Below, piece by piece: positions 17,885 through 26,627 of a DNA stretch of 64,000 nucleotides (position 1 is the stretch's first letter; each line of letters opens with the position of its first letter). This DNA comes from Sphingomonas abietis. Its GTDB lineage: Bacteria; Pseudomonadota; Alphaproteobacteria; Sphingomonadales; Sphingomonadaceae. Location of the stretch: positions 4,182,501 through 4,246,500 of the forward strand of contig NZ_CP115174.1 of the NCBI RefSeq assembly GCF_027625475.1, in the 5' to 3' direction. Under the pieces are notes generated by a model, which did not search any database, was not told where the DNA came from, and saw only the letters and a program-made list of their open reading frames with translations. A program made the translations under genes and the position numbers.

Positions 17885-19246
17885 TTATTTGAGCAACGGC
17901 GACCAGGCCGGATCGGACCCGTCGAGCGGTGTCGGAATCTGGCGCTCGTTGACGCCGGTGAGATCGACCGACCAGAGATCGGCCTTGCCCGAGCCCTGGC
18001 CGGTGCGGAAGAACATGATGACGCGGCCATTGGGCGACCAGCTCGGCCCCTCATCCTGCCAGCCATGGGTCAGGATGCGCTCGCCGCTGCCATCCGGCGC
18101 CATCACGCCGACATCGAAGCCGCCGCCCATGCGGGTGAAGGCGATAAGGTCGCCGCGCGGGCTCCACACCGGCGTGCCGTGGCGGCCGGCGCCGAAGCTG
18201 ATGCGATGCTGGTTCGATCCGTCGGCGTTCATCACGTAGAGCTGCTGGCCGCCCGAGCGATCGCTCTCGAACACGATCTTCGATCCGTCCGGCGAATAGC
18301 AGGGCGAGGTGTTGATGCCGGGCGCGTTGGTGAGGCGCGTCGGCGATCCGCCGCTGGCGGAGACCCTGTAGATCTGGGTGATGCCGCCGATCGACATCGA
18401 ATAGACGATCGAGCGCCCGTCCGGCGAGAAGCGCGGCGAGAAGGTCATGTTGGGGGCGTCGACCACCAGCTTCTGGGTGCCGGTGGCGATGTTGTAGGTG
18501 TAGATGCGCGGGCGGTTGCCCGTGTAGCTCATATACACGATTTCCTGCTGGCTCGGCGAGTAGCGCGGGGTCAGCACGATCGCCTGGCCGTTGGTCAGGA
18601 AGTGATGGTTGGCGCCATCCTGGTCCATGATCGCCAGCCGCTTGGTGCGGCGATTCTTGGGGCCGGCCTCCGACACATAGGCGACGCGGCTGTTGAAATA
18701 GGGGCCTTCGCCGGTCAGCCGGGTATAGATGGTGTCCGAGCATTTGTGCGCGGCCTCGCGCCATTTGGCAGGCGGCGCGACGAAGCCCTGGCGGGTCAGC
18801 TCCTGCTTGGAGAAGACGTCGTAGAGATAGCAGCCGACGGTCAGCGTGCCGTCGCCATTGGCCTGCACGAAGCCTTCCACCAGCGCCGAGGCGCCGGTCG
18901 AGCCCCAATAGTCATATTCGGGCGCCGTCACCTGCGGATAGCTGACCGGGTGCGAGCCCGAGACCGGCTTGAACAGCCCCGATCCCTGGAGATCGTTGGT
19001 GACGATCTGCGCGACCTGCTGGCCGAGCGCGTCGGTCTGCCCGGCGGCGGTGTGGACGGAGGCCGGCGTCGGCATCACCGGGATCGCGATCGGCATCGGC
19101 TGCGAGATGCCGCCATTGATATCCACGACGATGCGCTGACCCGGCAAGGGTCCGGCGCCGGGCGCCGCCTGGGTGGCGGGCACCTGCGCCACGGCGGCGG
19201 TGGATGCCAGCAGCGCCACGGCTGCGGTGGTCCAGGCCTTCATCAT
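17885..19246 (-). CDS. tolB: Tol-Pal periplasmic protein TolB
   Basis: About 453 residues with an N-terminal signal peptide (AVALLASTAAVAQ), an N-terminal domain that in the family meets TolA, and a C-terminal six-bladed beta-propeller. The propeller repeats are clear: FSPRFSPDGRSIVYS, CYSPDGSKIVFESDRSGGQQ, PVWSPRGDLIAFTR, PSWSPNGRVIMFFR. TolB docks on Pal in the periplasm. The start is ambiguous: an ATG at 19270 overlaps the tolA stop as ATGA, but GGGAGAG lies just before the paired ATGs at 19246 and 19243, which I prefer. Confidence 0.95.
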   Translation of the reverse strand: MMKAWTTAAVALLASTAAVAQVPATQAAPGAGPLPGQRIVVDINGGISQPMPIAIPVMPTPASVHTAAGQTDALGQQVAQIVTNDLQGSGLFKPVSGSHPVSYPQVTAPEYDYWGSTGASALVEGFVQANGDGTLTVGCYLYDVFSKQELTRQGFVAPPAKWREAAHKCSDTIYTRLTGEGPYFNSRVAYVSEAGPKNRRTKRLAIMDQDGANHHFLTNGQAIVLTPRYSPSQQEIVYMSYTGNRPRIYTYNIATGTQKLVVDAPNMTFSPRFSPDGRSIVYSMSIGGITQIYRVSASGGSPTRLTNAPGINTSPCYSPDGSKIVFESDRSGGQQLYVMNADGSNQHRISFGAGRHGTPVWSPRGDLIAFTRMGGGFDVGVMAPDGSGERILTHGWQDEGPSWSPNGRVIMFFRTGQGSGKADLWSVDLTGVNERQIPTPLDGSDPAWSPLLK

Positions 19247-19266
19247 TCTCTCCCTCTGAATCTGGC

Positions 19267-20250
19267 TCATTGCATCTGGTCCGGTCTGAAATTGAGGGTG
19301 ATGTCCTGCCAGCCGCCTTCATAGAGCTCGGGCGGCAGATGGAGCGGCGACGAGCGACGGATCGCGCGGATCGCCGCCTCGTCGGCCTGGCGGACATAGG
19401 GGCTGCCGCCGCCGCTCGGATGGCCGACCACCTCGACGTTCGAGACGGTGCCGTCCCGCGCCATGGTGATGTGCAGCGTCGTCACGATCGAGGCGGCGTC
19501 GGCGCCGCCCGTCGGCGGATTATAATTGGGCTTCACCTGCTGCTTGATCAGCGCCCCGATGCCGGCGAGCGACTGCGCGCCGATCGCCGATGCCCGCGGT
19601 GTGGCGGCCTTGCCGGGCGCCTTGCTCGGCGACAGGCCCTTCAAGAAGTCGGCGCCGAGGCGCGAACCCTTGGGTTTGTCCTTGCCCGGCTTGTCCTGTG
19701 GCAGATCCTTCAGGAAATCCGAGGACAGCCCGGTCGCCTTGGTCGGCTTGGCGGGCGCGGCCTTGGTCGGCTTGTCCGGTTTCTCCGGCCTGGCTTTGTC
19801 AGGCCTGCTCTTGTCCGGTTTGGCCGGTTTTTCGGGCGCCGGCTTTTCGGGCTTGGGTTTCGGCTCTGGCTTGACCGGCACCGGCTTCGGTTCGGGTTTC
19901 GGCTCAGGCTTCGGCGGCGTGGGCTTGGCGGGTGCAGGTTTCGGCGCTGGCGTGGGCGGTGTCGGCCTGGGTTCGGGCTTCGGCACCGGCTCGGCCTTGG
20001 GCGGCGGCGGCGTCGGCGTCGTGTCCTCGGGCTGGCCCTGTTCGGGCGCCTGCGAGGGTGCCGGCGCCTCCTGGCTGACCTTGGGCGCGGCCGAGGTCAG
20101 CGCGACCTTGTCGACGAACTGCACGTCCATCGGATCGGCGACCGGCGGCTTGGGGACATGCGCCGAGAGCAGGCTGAGCGACAGCAGCACGAACAGGGCG
20201 ACATGCCCCGCCGCCGCGATCCCGAGGCCAATGCGTTCGGCGCGATCCAT
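19267..20250 (-). CDS. tolA: TolA-type energy-transducing protein
   Basis: A 327-residue inner-membrane-anchored protein. One membrane helix (about residues 10-30) is followed by a long Pro/Lys/Glu-rich region (about 65-190) with PKPEPKP-type repeats, and a C-terminal TonB/TolA-like domain (about 235-327, ending LPPELYEGGWQDITLNF). It spans the periplasm and passes proton-motive force from TolQR to TolB-Pal. The rod is a Pro/Lys-rich extension like that of TonB, not the Ala-rich helical rod of enterobacterial TolA. Its position between tolR and tolB settles the role. Confidence 0.9.
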   Translation of the reverse strand: MDRAERIGLGIAAAGHVALFVLLSLSLLSAHVPKPPVADPMDVQFVDKVALTSAAPKVSQEAPAPSQAPEQGQPEDTTPTPPPPKAEPVPKPEPRPTPPTPAPKPAPAKPTPPKPEPKPEPKPVPVKPEPKPKPEKPAPEKPAKPDKSRPDKARPEKPDKPTKAAPAKPTKATGLSSDFLKDLPQDKPGKDKPKGSRLGADFLKGLSPSKAPGKAATPRASAIGAQSLAGIGALIKQQVKPNYNPPTGGADAASIVTTLHITMARDGTVSNVEVVGHPSGGGSPYVRQADEAAIRAIRRSSPLHLPPELYEGGWQDITLNFRPDQMQ

Positions 20251-20253
20251 GGT

Positions 20254-20700
20254 CTACGGGCGCTCGCTCGCCTGGGTGGAGACGATCGAGATCTTGTTGA
20301 GGCCGGCGCGGTTCAGCTCGCCCATGACCTGCATCACCTTCTCGAACTGGAGCGCGCGATCGGCCCGCAGGAAGACCTGCTGCGGCTCGGGGGCACCGGC
20401 GCTCTTGTCGGCGATGGTCTGGAGACGGCCGGGCAGTTCGGCATCCGATACCAGATCGTCATCGACATAGACCTGGCCCTGCTGGTCGATCGAGATCTGG
20501 GTCGGCTTCTTGGGCTGTTCGAGCGCCTTGGCGCGGCTGTCCGGTAGATTCACCGGCACGCCGGTCATCAGCAACGGCGCGGTGATCATGAAGATGATCA
20601 GCAGCACCAGCATCACGTCGACCAGCGGCGTGACGTTGATCTCCGCCATCGGCGTGCGCCGGCCGCCCCGGCCGCGTTGCGGGCCCATGCCCATCGCCAT
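20254..20700 (-). CDS. tolR: Tol-Pal system protein TolR
   Basis: A 148-residue ExbD/TolR protein. The N-terminal segment MAEINVTPLVDVMLVLLIIF carries the conserved Asp of the proton channel in its single membrane helix. A periplasmic domain follows (ISIDQQGQVYVDDDLVSDAE, then VFLRADRALQFEKVMQVMGE). Its ATG shares one base with the tolQ stop (TAATG), and tolA follows after 3 bp, so the genes are tightly coupled. With TolQ it forms the motor that energises TolA. Confidence 0.95.
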   Translation of the reverse strand: MAMGMGPQRGRGGRRTPMAEINVTPLVDVMLVLLIIFMITAPLLMTGVPVNLPDSRAKALEQPKKPTQISIDQQGQVYVDDDLVSDAELPGRLQTIADKSAGAPEPQQVFLRADRALQFEKVMQVMGELNRAGLNKISIVSTQASERP

Positions 20701-21389
20701 TATTCCGACTCCAGCTCGCGCGAGAGCGTCGCGTGGAAGCCGTCCGCGAAGCGATGGAGGCGGGCCTCCAGCTTGTTGATGCTGTGGCTGAGGCGGTTGT
20801 AGGCGATCACCGAGGGGATCGCCGCGAACAGCCCGAGCGCGGTGGCGAACAGCGCCTCGGCAATGCCGGGCGCGACCACGCCGAGCGAGGTGTTCTGCTG
20901 GGCGGCGATGCTGGTGAAGCTTCGCATGATGCCCCACACCGTGCCGAACAGGCCGACGAACGGCCCGACCGAGCCGATCGTGGCGAGGATGTTCAGCCGA
21001 TCGGCCAGCTTGTCGATCTCGGCGGCGATCGCCGCGCCCATGGTGGTGGTGAGCCGCTCGCGCGTGCCCTCGCGATCGATCTTCTTGCCCGATGTCGAGC
21101 GCCGCCATTCGGTGACGCCGGCGCCCAGCACCTTGGCGCTCGGCAGCTCGGAATTGCGATTGGCGGTGTAGAAATTGTCGATGTCCTCGGCCGCCCAGAA
21201 GTCCCGCTCGAACTTGGCGGACTTGCGCGCGATGCTCTTGAGGCGGGCGCCGTGGCCGATGATGATCCCCCACGTCCAGACCGAGGCGGCGAGCAGGCCG
21301 ACCATCACGATCTTCACGACGATATCGGCCTGGAGGAAGAGGGCGAGCGGCGACATGGTCGCGGCGTCGGTCGCCAATTGTGCGTTCAT
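20700..21389 (-). CDS. tolQ: Tol-Pal motor subunit TolQ
   Basis: A 229-residue MotA/TolQ/ExbB-type inner-membrane protein with three membrane segments. The conserved GSVGPFVGLFGTVWGIMRSF block precedes the second helix, and VAPGIAEALFATALGLFAAI forms the third, the two helices lining the proton channel. It partners TolR. The start overlaps the ybgC stop by 4 bp. Confidence 0.95.
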   Translation of the reverse strand: MNAQLATDAATMSPLALFLQADIVVKIVMVGLLAASVWTWGIIIGHGARLKSIARKSAKFERDFWAAEDIDNFYTANRNSELPSAKVLGAGVTEWRRSTSGKKIDREGTRERLTTTMGAAIAAEIDKLADRLNILATIGSVGPFVGLFGTVWGIMRSFTSIAAQQNTSLGVVAPGIAEALFATALGLFAAIPSVIAYNRLSHSINKLEARLHRFADGFHATLSRELESE

Positions 21390-21868
21390 GATATCTCTTC
21401 TTCCCCTTGCAGTCGGCGAAATGCGTCGAGCCAGGCTGGCGGTTGCCGCCGCGGCCGCCCCTCCGGTGAGAGGAACGCCGCGGTGACGTCCGCCTCGGCA
21501 ACCAACAGCCGCCCGCGCATGACTCTCTGCTGAATGACGCAGGAAACCGCCTTGGTATCCATCACCCGGCTGACGATCAGCAGATCGTCCTCCAGCCGCG
21601 CCGGCGCCTTGTAGCGGATCGCGAGCTGGGTGATCGCATAGACCCCCAGCCCGCTCTCATGCGCGCCGCGCTGGTCGATCCCGGCGGCGCGCAGCATGTC
21701 GGAGCGAGCGCGCTCCATGAAGCGCAGATAATTGGCATGATAGACCACGCCCGACAGATCGGTGTCCTCGAAATAGACGCGGCATGGGAAGCGATGCTCG
21801 CGGCCCACGAAACGGCCCGTCGCGGGGCGATCCTCACTCTCGTCCTTAACCATGGCGCCGGCCGGCAT
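21386..21868 (-). CDS. ybgC: Tol-Pal-associated acyl-CoA thioesterase YbgC
   Basis: About 160 residues with a hotdog fold. The YFEDTDLSGVVYHANYLRFMERAR motif includes the catalytic Asp and is diagnostic of the 4-hydroxybenzoyl-CoA thioesterase/YbgC group. YbgC hydrolyses short-chain acyl-CoA or acyl-ACP and is usually the first gene of tol-pal, as here. No strong ribosome site marks the start. I chose MPAGAMVKDE, and MVKDESED at 21853 is an alternative. The promoter of the operon should lie in the 92 bp shared with the membrane protein/XRE pair. Confidence 0.9.
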   Translation of the reverse strand: MPAGAMVKDESEDRPATGRFVGREHRFPCRVYFEDTDLSGVVYHANYLRFMERARSDMLRAAGIDQRGAHESGLGVYAITQLAIRYKAPARLEDDLLIVSRVMDTKAVSCVIQQRVMRGRLLVAEADVTAAFLSPEGRPRRQPPAWLDAFRRLQGEEEIS

Positions 21869-21912
21869 AACGGTTCGTCGCAAGGCCGCCAACCCCGACG
21901 CTTGACTCCGAT

Positions 21913-21946
21913 GTCACCTAGAGGTTACTTGTCACCTGTGGGTTAC
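21913..21946 (+). promoter_or_regulatory. tandem operator-like palindromes
   Basis: Two copies of GTCACCTnnnGGTTAC lie 18 bp apart (21913-21928 and 21931-21946). Each copy is an imperfect 7+2+7 palindrome. A TTGACT that could serve as a -35 is at 21902-21907. The second copy overlaps another small inverted repeat, CCTGTG...CACAGG (21935-21951). They end 14 bp before the membrane-protein start and are well placed to bind the XRE protein encoded two genes on, giving autoregulation. Binding is inferred. Confidence 0.55.
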
Positions 21947-21960
21947 ACAGGGGTCTATCG

Positions 21961-22383
21961 ATGTCCGAAGCCGATACCGCCGAGAGGATGAGCCGCACGC
22001 GCACCACCCTCTTCTATCTCTCCGCCGCCCTTTTCATCCTGATATCAGTGATGGACTTCCCTGTGCGCCGATCGCTCGCATTCACGGGTATCTGGGTGAT
22101 CTGGGCGATGCTCCTGCTCGCCAACATCGCGGGTATCGGCGGCTGGCTGCACGCGAAGTCCACGCGCCGGCTGATGGAGGACGAGGGCACGCGCGCCAAT
22201 CGTAGCAAGAGCCTGGCGATCGGCTATTTCGCCACCATGGCGTCCGCCCTGATCCTGACCGTGGTGGTGCGACTGGTGGAGGTCGATGTGCAGACGGCGA
22301 TCCTCGCCGTGGCCACCGCCGGCATCTCGGCCGCGCTGATTTCCTTCGCCGCGCTCGAACGCCTGTCGATGCGCGATGCCTGA
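21961..22383 (+). CDS. small four-helix membrane protein paired with XRE regulator
   Basis: A 140-residue protein with four predicted membrane helices (about residues 17-35, 40-62, 85-105, 112-132) and a charged cytoplasmic loop, KSTRRLMEDEGTRANRSKS. I cannot assign a family with certainty. It overlaps the start of the XRE gene by 8 bp, so the pair is translationally coupled. Similar membrane protein/XRE pairs are widespread, and the membrane partner is thought to influence the regulator, though this is not proven. Confidence 0.8.
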   Translation: MSEADTAERMSRTRTTLFYLSAALFILISVMDFPVRRSLAFTGIWVIWAMLLLANIAGIGGWLHAKSTRRLMEDEGTRANRSKSLAIGYFATMASALILTVVVRLVEVDVQTAILAVATAGISAALISFAALERLSMRDA

Positions 22384-22594
22384 GGGCCTGTCCAATCGCC
22401 TGAAGGAGGAGCGTGCGCGGCGCGGCTGGACCCAGGCCGAGCTGGCCGATCGCGCGGGCGTCAGCCGCAAGACCATCAACACCGTGGAGAATGGCGTGTT
22501 CATACCCTCCACCATTCTTGCGCTGCGGCTGGCGCGGGTGCTGGCACGGCCGGTGGAGGAGTTGTTCGCGCTCGTCGACGAGGGGTCGGATTAG
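22376..22594 (+). CDS. XRE-family helix-turn-helix regulator
   Basis: A 72-residue protein that is nearly all HTH. The helix-turn-helix spans [20 protein letters not shown] and [20 protein letters not shown], the classic Cro/C1 pattern of compact YozG-like regulators. It has no sensor domain, so any input probably comes from the coupled membrane protein. The tandem palindromes before the first gene are the likely target. It converges with ruvB, with stop codons 4 bp apart in overlap. Confidence 0.9.
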   Translation: MPEGLSNRLKEERARRGWTQAELADRAGVSRKTINTVENGVFIPSTILALRLARVLARPVEELFALVDEGSD

Positions 22595-23616
22595 AGGTCG
22601 AACAGGCCGTCCTGCGCGCCCGCCGGCATCGGCAGGCCGAGATGCGCCCAGGCCCGCCCGGTCAGACAGCGGCCGCGCGCGGTGCGGGCGAGCAGCCCGA
22701 GCTGGATGAGATAGGGCTCGATCACCTCCTCCACCGTGTCGCGCGGCTCGGACAGGCCGGCCGCCAGCGTCTCGACGCCGACCGGGCCGCCACGATAGAT
22801 GTCGGCGATCATCAGCAGATAGCGCCGGTCCATCGCATCGAGGCCGAGCACATCGACCTCGAGCCGGGTCAGCGCGGCATCCGCCACCTTCGCGTCGACC
22901 AGCGGGTCGCCGGCCATGTGCGCGAAATCGCGGACCCGGCGCAGCAGCCGGCCGGCGATGCGCGGCGTGCCCCGGGCGCGGCGCGCGATCTCGGTGGCGC
23001 CGTCGGTCGAGATGTCGAGCGCGAGCAGCCGCGCGGCGCGGCTGACGACGCGCTCCAGCTCGTCCACCGTGTAGAATTGCAGGCGCACGGGAATGCCGAA
23101 GCGATCGCGCAGCGGCGTCGTCAGCAGCCCCTGGCGGGTGGTCGCACCGACCAGGGTGAAGCGCGGCAGCTCGATCCGCACCGAGCGCGCCGACGGCCCC
23201 TCGCCGATCATCAGATCGAGCACGCGATCCTCCATCGCCGGATAGAGCACCTCCTCGACGGCGGGCTGGAGGCGGTGGATCTCGTCGATGAAGAGGACGT
23301 CGCCCTCTTCCAGATTGGTCAGCAAAGCGGCGAGATCGCCCGACTTGGCGATCACCGGGCCGGAGGTGGCGCGGAAGCCGACGCCGAGCTCGCGCGCGAC
23401 GATCTGGGCGAGCGTGGTCTTGCCGAGGCCGGGCGGGCCGAAGAACAGCACATGGTCCATCGCCTCGCCGCGGGCCTTGGCGGCGCCGATGAACACGCGC
23501 AGATTCTCGCGCGCCGCCTTCTGCCCGACGAAATCGTCGAGCGACTTGGGGCGCAGCGCCGCATCGATGTCCTCGGGCTTGCGATCGGCGGCGATAAGGC
23601 GGTCTGGTTCGGCCAT
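22591..23616 (-). CDS. ruvB: Holliday junction branch-migration helicase RuvB
   Basis: A 341-residue AAA+ ATPase. The N-terminal [18 protein letters not shown] segment, Walker [14 protein letters not shown], Walker [11 protein letters not shown], and sensor region [19 protein letters not shown] are all intact, followed by a winged-helix domain ([20 protein letters not shown]). It drives branch migration of Holliday junctions with RuvA. It belongs to the ruvC-ruvA-orphan-ruvB row on this strand. Confidence 0.98.
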   Translation of the reverse strand: MAEPDRLIAADRKPEDIDAALRPKSLDDFVGQKAARENLRVFIGAAKARGEAMDHVLFFGPPGLGKTTLAQIVARELGVGFRATSGPVIAKSGDLAALLTNLEEGDVLFIDEIHRLQPAVEEVLYPAMEDRVLDLMIGEGPSARSVRIELPRFTLVGATTRQGLLTTPLRDRFGIPVRLQFYTVDELERVVSRAARLLALDISTDGATEIARRARGTPRIAGRLLRRVRDFAHMAGDPLVDAKVADAALTRLEVDVLGLDAMDRRYLLMIADIYRGGPVGVETLAAGLSEPRDTVEEVIEPYLIQLGLLARTARGRCLTGRAWAHLGLPMPAGAQDGLFDL

Positions 23617-23666
23617 CGATGTTCCCTAGCCGTTCCGCCGGTGCCGGATCAAGGCGCCGAGCGAGA

Positions 23667-24176
23667 TCAGGGCAGGCGCGCGATCATCACCGGAATCGAA
23701 TCGCCCTCCACGGCGCTGATCTGGAGGATGTAGGTGCCGGCCGCGAGCTGGAAATCGACCGTCTTGGCGATGCCGGCACATTGTGGCCCTGGCGAATGGG
23801 CGATCGAGGCGAGCGGCGTCTGCCCCTTCGCGACGTCGATCCAGCCATGCCCGCCGAGCGCGATGCGATAGGTGCCGGACAATGCCGCGCGGAAGGTGAC
23901 CAGGCCGCCTTTGTCGTCCGGCCCCGGCGCCTTGCCGAGCGGGACGACGGGCGCGAGTCGATCGAGCGGCACAAGCGCCAGGTCCACCGCCTCGCCGACC
24001 GACAGAAGCGGCACCGGGTTGCCACCGAAATGCCCAGCGGCGGCAACCGCATGGCGCTGCGACCAGCCGGCGAGTTCATGCGGCAGGGCGCAGCGTTCGG
24101 GCATCGTCTGCGCGATCGCCGGTAGTGCCATCCCGATCGCCAGCATCGTCGCCGCCATCGCCCCGATCACGCGCAT
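23667..24176 (-). CDS. secreted orphan protein inside ruv operon
   Basis: A 169-residue protein with a signal peptide (residues 1-22, ending PAIAQ). The mature part has segments such as GTYRIALGGHGWIDVAKGQ and QLAAGTYILQISAVEGDSIP, which read like a beta-rich pre-peptidase or homodimerisation domain. I recognise no enzyme motif. GGGGAGGG precedes the ATG at normal spacing. It lies between ruvA and ruvB on the same strand, an odd place for an exported protein. Confidence 0.75.
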   Translation of the reverse strand: MRVIGAMAATMLAIGMALPAIAQTMPERCALPHELAGWSQRHAVAAAGHFGGNPVPLLSVGEAVDLALVPLDRLAPVVPLGKAPGPDDKGGLVTFRAALSGTYRIALGGHGWIDVAKGQTPLASIAHSPGPQCAGIAKTVDFQLAAGTYILQISAVEGDSIPVMIARLP

Positions 24177-24219
24177 CGCATCCCTCCCCTTATTCGCGCC
24201 GGCCGATGCCGGCGCTGCA

Positions 24220-24822
24220 TCACGCCTTGGATGCCTTGCGCAGCGCGAGGCGGACCAAAGTATCGAGCGTGGCGGCGTCGCCCAGCTCCTCGGCCGCCGC
24301 GCCGACCGCGGCCGACGCTTCGGCCGGGCGGAAGCCGAGATTGGCAAGCGCCGACAGCGCATCGCCCTCGACGCTGCCCTTCGGCGCCGCCGCTCCGCCT
24401 GCCGCCGGCCCGAGCGCGGGGCCGGCCTTGTCCTTGAGCTCGGTGACGATGCGCAGCGCCAGCTTCGGCCCGACGCCATTGGCGCGCGCCACCATCGCCT
24501 TGTCGCCGGACGCGACCGCGCGGGACAGTTCGTCCGGCGCCAGCACGGTCAGGATGGCGAGCGCGACCCGCCCGCCGACGCCCTGCACCTGGGTGAGCAG
24601 CCGGAACCAGTCGCGCTCGGCGACCGAGCCGAAGCCGAACAGCGTGATCGCATCCTCGCGCACCTGCATGTCGGTGAGGATCTTCACCTCGGCCCCGACG
24701 CCGCCCAGCGCCGCCAGCGTCTTGCCGGAAAGCTGGACGAGATAGCCGACGCCATGGACGTCGATCACGGCATGATCGCCGGCCGCTTCCGCCAGAATAC
24801 CGGTCAGCCGTGCGATCATCAT
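24220..24822 (-). CDS. ruvA: Holliday junction DNA-binding protein RuvA
   Basis: A 200-residue protein that binds the four-way junction as a tetramer. The N-terminal OB domain ([20 protein letters not shown]) is followed by tandem helix-hairpin-helix motifs ([20 protein letters not shown] and [18 protein letters not shown]) and the C-terminal domain III that meets RuvB. The start overlaps the ruvC stop as ATGA. Confidence 0.97.
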   Translation of the reverse strand: MMIARLTGILAEAAGDHAVIDVHGVGYLVQLSGKTLAALGGVGAEVKILTDMQVREDAITLFGFGSVAERDWFRLLTQVQGVGGRVALAILTVLAPDELSRAVASGDKAMVARANGVGPKLALRIVTELKDKAGPALGPAAGGAAAPKGSVEGDALSALANLGFRPAEASAAVGAAAEELGDAATLDTLVRLALRKASKA

Positions 24823-25316
24823 GACACTCTCCGCAACATCGCGCGCTGGCTGGCGAGGTGATGGGCATGGGTGATCGCCACCGCCAGCGCATCGGCGGCG
24901 TCGGCGCCGGTCAGCTTCACGCCGGGCAGCAGCCGCGCGACCATCGCCTGCACCTGCGCCTTGGCCGCCCCGCCGGTGCCGACCACCGCCTTCTTGACGA
25001 TCGAGGGATGATATTCGCCGATCACCAGCTCGGCCTGCGCCGCCGCCAGCAGCGCCATGCCGCGCGCCTGGCCCAGCTTCAGCGTGGATTGCGCATTGCT
25101 GTTGCCGAGCACCTCTTCCACCGCCGCGCCCTCGGGCCGGTGGGCGCGGATCACCTCGACGATGGCGCCGTGGAGCAGCGCCAGCCGGCGCGGCAGCGGC
25201 ATCGAGGGATCGGTGCGGATCTGGCCGTTATCGACATGGGCGAGGCGATTACCGTCGGCGCGGATCATCCCCCAGCCGGTGGTGCCGAGGCCGGGATCGA
25301 GCCCGAGGATCAGCAT
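24819..25316 (-). CDS. ruvC: Holliday junction resolvase RuvC
   Basis: A 165-residue endonuclease with the RNase H-like fold. The catalytic carboxylates are seen at Asp7 ([16 protein letters not shown]), the Glu in AAVEEVLGN, and the Asp pair in [17 protein letters not shown]. It nicks Holliday junctions after RuvAB migration. I start at MLILGLD. Open frame continues upstream into a palindromic repeat that is not part of the gene. Confidence 0.96.
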   Translation of the reverse strand: MLILGLDPGLGTTGWGMIRADGNRLAHVDNGQIRTDPSMPLPRRLALLHGAIVEVIRAHRPEGAAVEEVLGNSNAQSTLKLGQARGMALLAAAQAELVIGEYHPSIVKKAVVGTGGAAKAQVQAMVARLLPGVKLTGADAADALAVAITHAHHLASQRAMLRRVS

Positions 25317-25340
25317 GGCGCACGCGCAACCGACCATAAC

Positions 25341-25424
25341 CCGTTCGTGTCGAGCGCCGTCGAGACACGCGCCCCAAGCGCCGCCGCCTGCCGCACGTCC
25401 CTCGACTGCGCTCGGGACGAACGG
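25341..25424. repeat. composite palindromic intergenic repeat
   Basis: An element of about 84 bp bounded by 8-bp inverted ends, CCGTTCGT and ACGAACGG. Inside are two further stem-loops, GTGTCGAGC...GAGACAC and GTCCCTCGA...TCGGGAC. Sequences of this style (TTCGTGTCGAGC, CTCGACTGCGCTCGGGAC) are common dispersed intergenic repeats in sphingomonads, from general knowledge. It lies between yebC and ruvC and may form a transcript-stabilising or attenuating structure. Confidence 0.65.
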
Positions 25425-25446
25425 AGCGAGGGCGTCAGGTCGTCGT

Positions 25447-26193
25447 TCAGCCCAGTTTCTCCATGATCTCGTCGGGCACGTCGTAATTGGCCCACACGGT
25501 CTGGACGTCGTCATCCTCGTCGAGCGTGTCGATCAGCTTCATCAGCAGCGCCGCTTCGTCTTCGGAGGTGAGCGTCACCTGGGTCTGCGGGCGCCAGGCG
25601 AGCTTGATGCCCTCGGCCTCGCCGAGCACCGGCTCGAGCGCCTTGGCGACCTCGTGGAGCGAATCGATCGCGGTCCAGATCTCATGGCCGTCCTCGGACG
25701 AGGCCACGTCCTCGGCACCGGCCTCCAATGCCGCCTCGAACACCTTTTCGGCGTCACCGGCCTTTTCGGGATAGTTGATCAGGCCCATCCGGTCGAACGC
25801 ATGGCTCACCGATCCGCCGGCGCCGAGATTGCCGCCATTCTTGGAGACGGCGGTGCGGACGTTGGTGGCGGTGCGGTTGCGGTTATCGGTCAGCGTCTCG
25901 ATGATCAGCGACACGCCGCCCGGCCCGAAGCCCTCGTAGCGGACCTCTTCATAGTTCGCGCCATCATTGCCCGATGCCTTCTCGATCGAGCGCTTGATGT
26001 TGTCATTGGGCATCGACTGCGCGCGCGCCGCGATGATCGCGGAGCGCAGCCGCGCGTTCATCGCCGGATCGGGCAGGCCCATCTTGGCCGCCACGGTGAT
26101 CTCGCGGCTGAGCTTGGAGAAGAGCGAGGAGCGCTTCTTATCCTGCGCACCCTTGCGGTGCATGATGTTCTTGAACTTGGAATGGCCGGCCAT
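25447..26193 (-). CDS. YebC/PmpR-family protein
   Basis: A 248-residue protein of the YebC family, described as DNA-binding regulators and, for some members, translation factors that help ribosomes through proline stretches. The N-terminal [20 protein letters not shown] is diagnostic, and the [20 protein letters not shown] and [19 protein letters not shown] blocks are intact. It precedes ruvC on the same strand, the common yebC-ruvCAB order. Confidence 0.95.
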   Translation of the reverse strand: MAGHSKFKNIMHRKGAQDKKRSSLFSKLSREITVAAKMGLPDPAMNARLRSAIIAARAQSMPNDNIKRSIEKASGNDGANYEEVRYEGFGPGGVSLIIETLTDNRNRTATNVRTAVSKNGGNLGAGGSVSHAFDRMGLINYPEKAGDAEKVFEAALEAGAEDVASSEDGHEIWTAIDSLHEVAKALEPVLGEAEGIKLAWRPQTQVTLTSEDEAALLMKLIDTLDEDDDVQTVWANYDVPDEIMEKLG

Positions 26194-26297
26194 CGCCTGC
26201 TTCTCTTGTCTGTGACTGGAACTGCCGGCGTCTCTAGGCCGCGGAGACGGGGGGGATCAAGCCCCGCCCCGTCCGGATGCAGGCCGCTGCGGGCCGA

Positions 26298-26540
26298 TCA
26301 GCCGAGGCCGAGCGCCGCCTTGTAGGTATCGAGCAGGGCTTCCGCCTCGTCGCGGGCGTTCTTCTCCATCTTGCGCAGGCGCACGATGGTCCGCATCGTC
26401 TTGGGGTCGTAGCCCTGCGACTTGGCTTCCAGATAGACGTCCTTGATGTCGTCCTGCATGCCCTTCTTCTCTTCCTCGAGCCGCTCGATGCGTTCGATGA
26501 AGAGGCGCAGCTGATCGGCTGCGACGTTGCCGTCACTCAT
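26298..26540 (-). CDS. gapR: nucleoid-associated protein GapR (DUF2312)
   Basis: An 80-residue all-helical protein. The sequence [20 protein letters not shown] with the following [20 protein letters not shown] is the DUF2312 signature. In Caulobacter, GapR binds AT-rich, overtwisted DNA ahead of replication and transcription and assists type II topoisomerases. The protein is full-length and has its own short leader. It sits between yebC and a DUF1244 gene on the same strand. Confidence 0.93.
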   Translation of the reverse strand: MSDGNVAADQLRLFIERIERLEEEKKGMQDDIKDVYLEAKSQGYDPKTMRTIVRLRKMEKNARDEAEALLDTYKAALGLG

Positions 26541-26627
26541 GGGGTTCCCGCTCCCGAATCGAATAAGAAGGCGGCGGGATAGAGGAGGCTCTCCTCCTCC
26601 TCAACCCCGCTCCGCCGGCTTCGCGAT

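Noticed and set aside
20254..21501. A 415-codon fusion of TolR with an Arg-rich N-terminal part
   Set aside because: The upstream part is tolQ read in the wrong frame. The TAATG junction at 20700 gives a normal-length TolR.
25317..25514. Longer RuvC with about 66 extra residues
   Set aside because: The extension runs through a palindromic repeat and yeb[10 protein letters not shown] is the family's proper start, with the catalytic Asp at residue 7.
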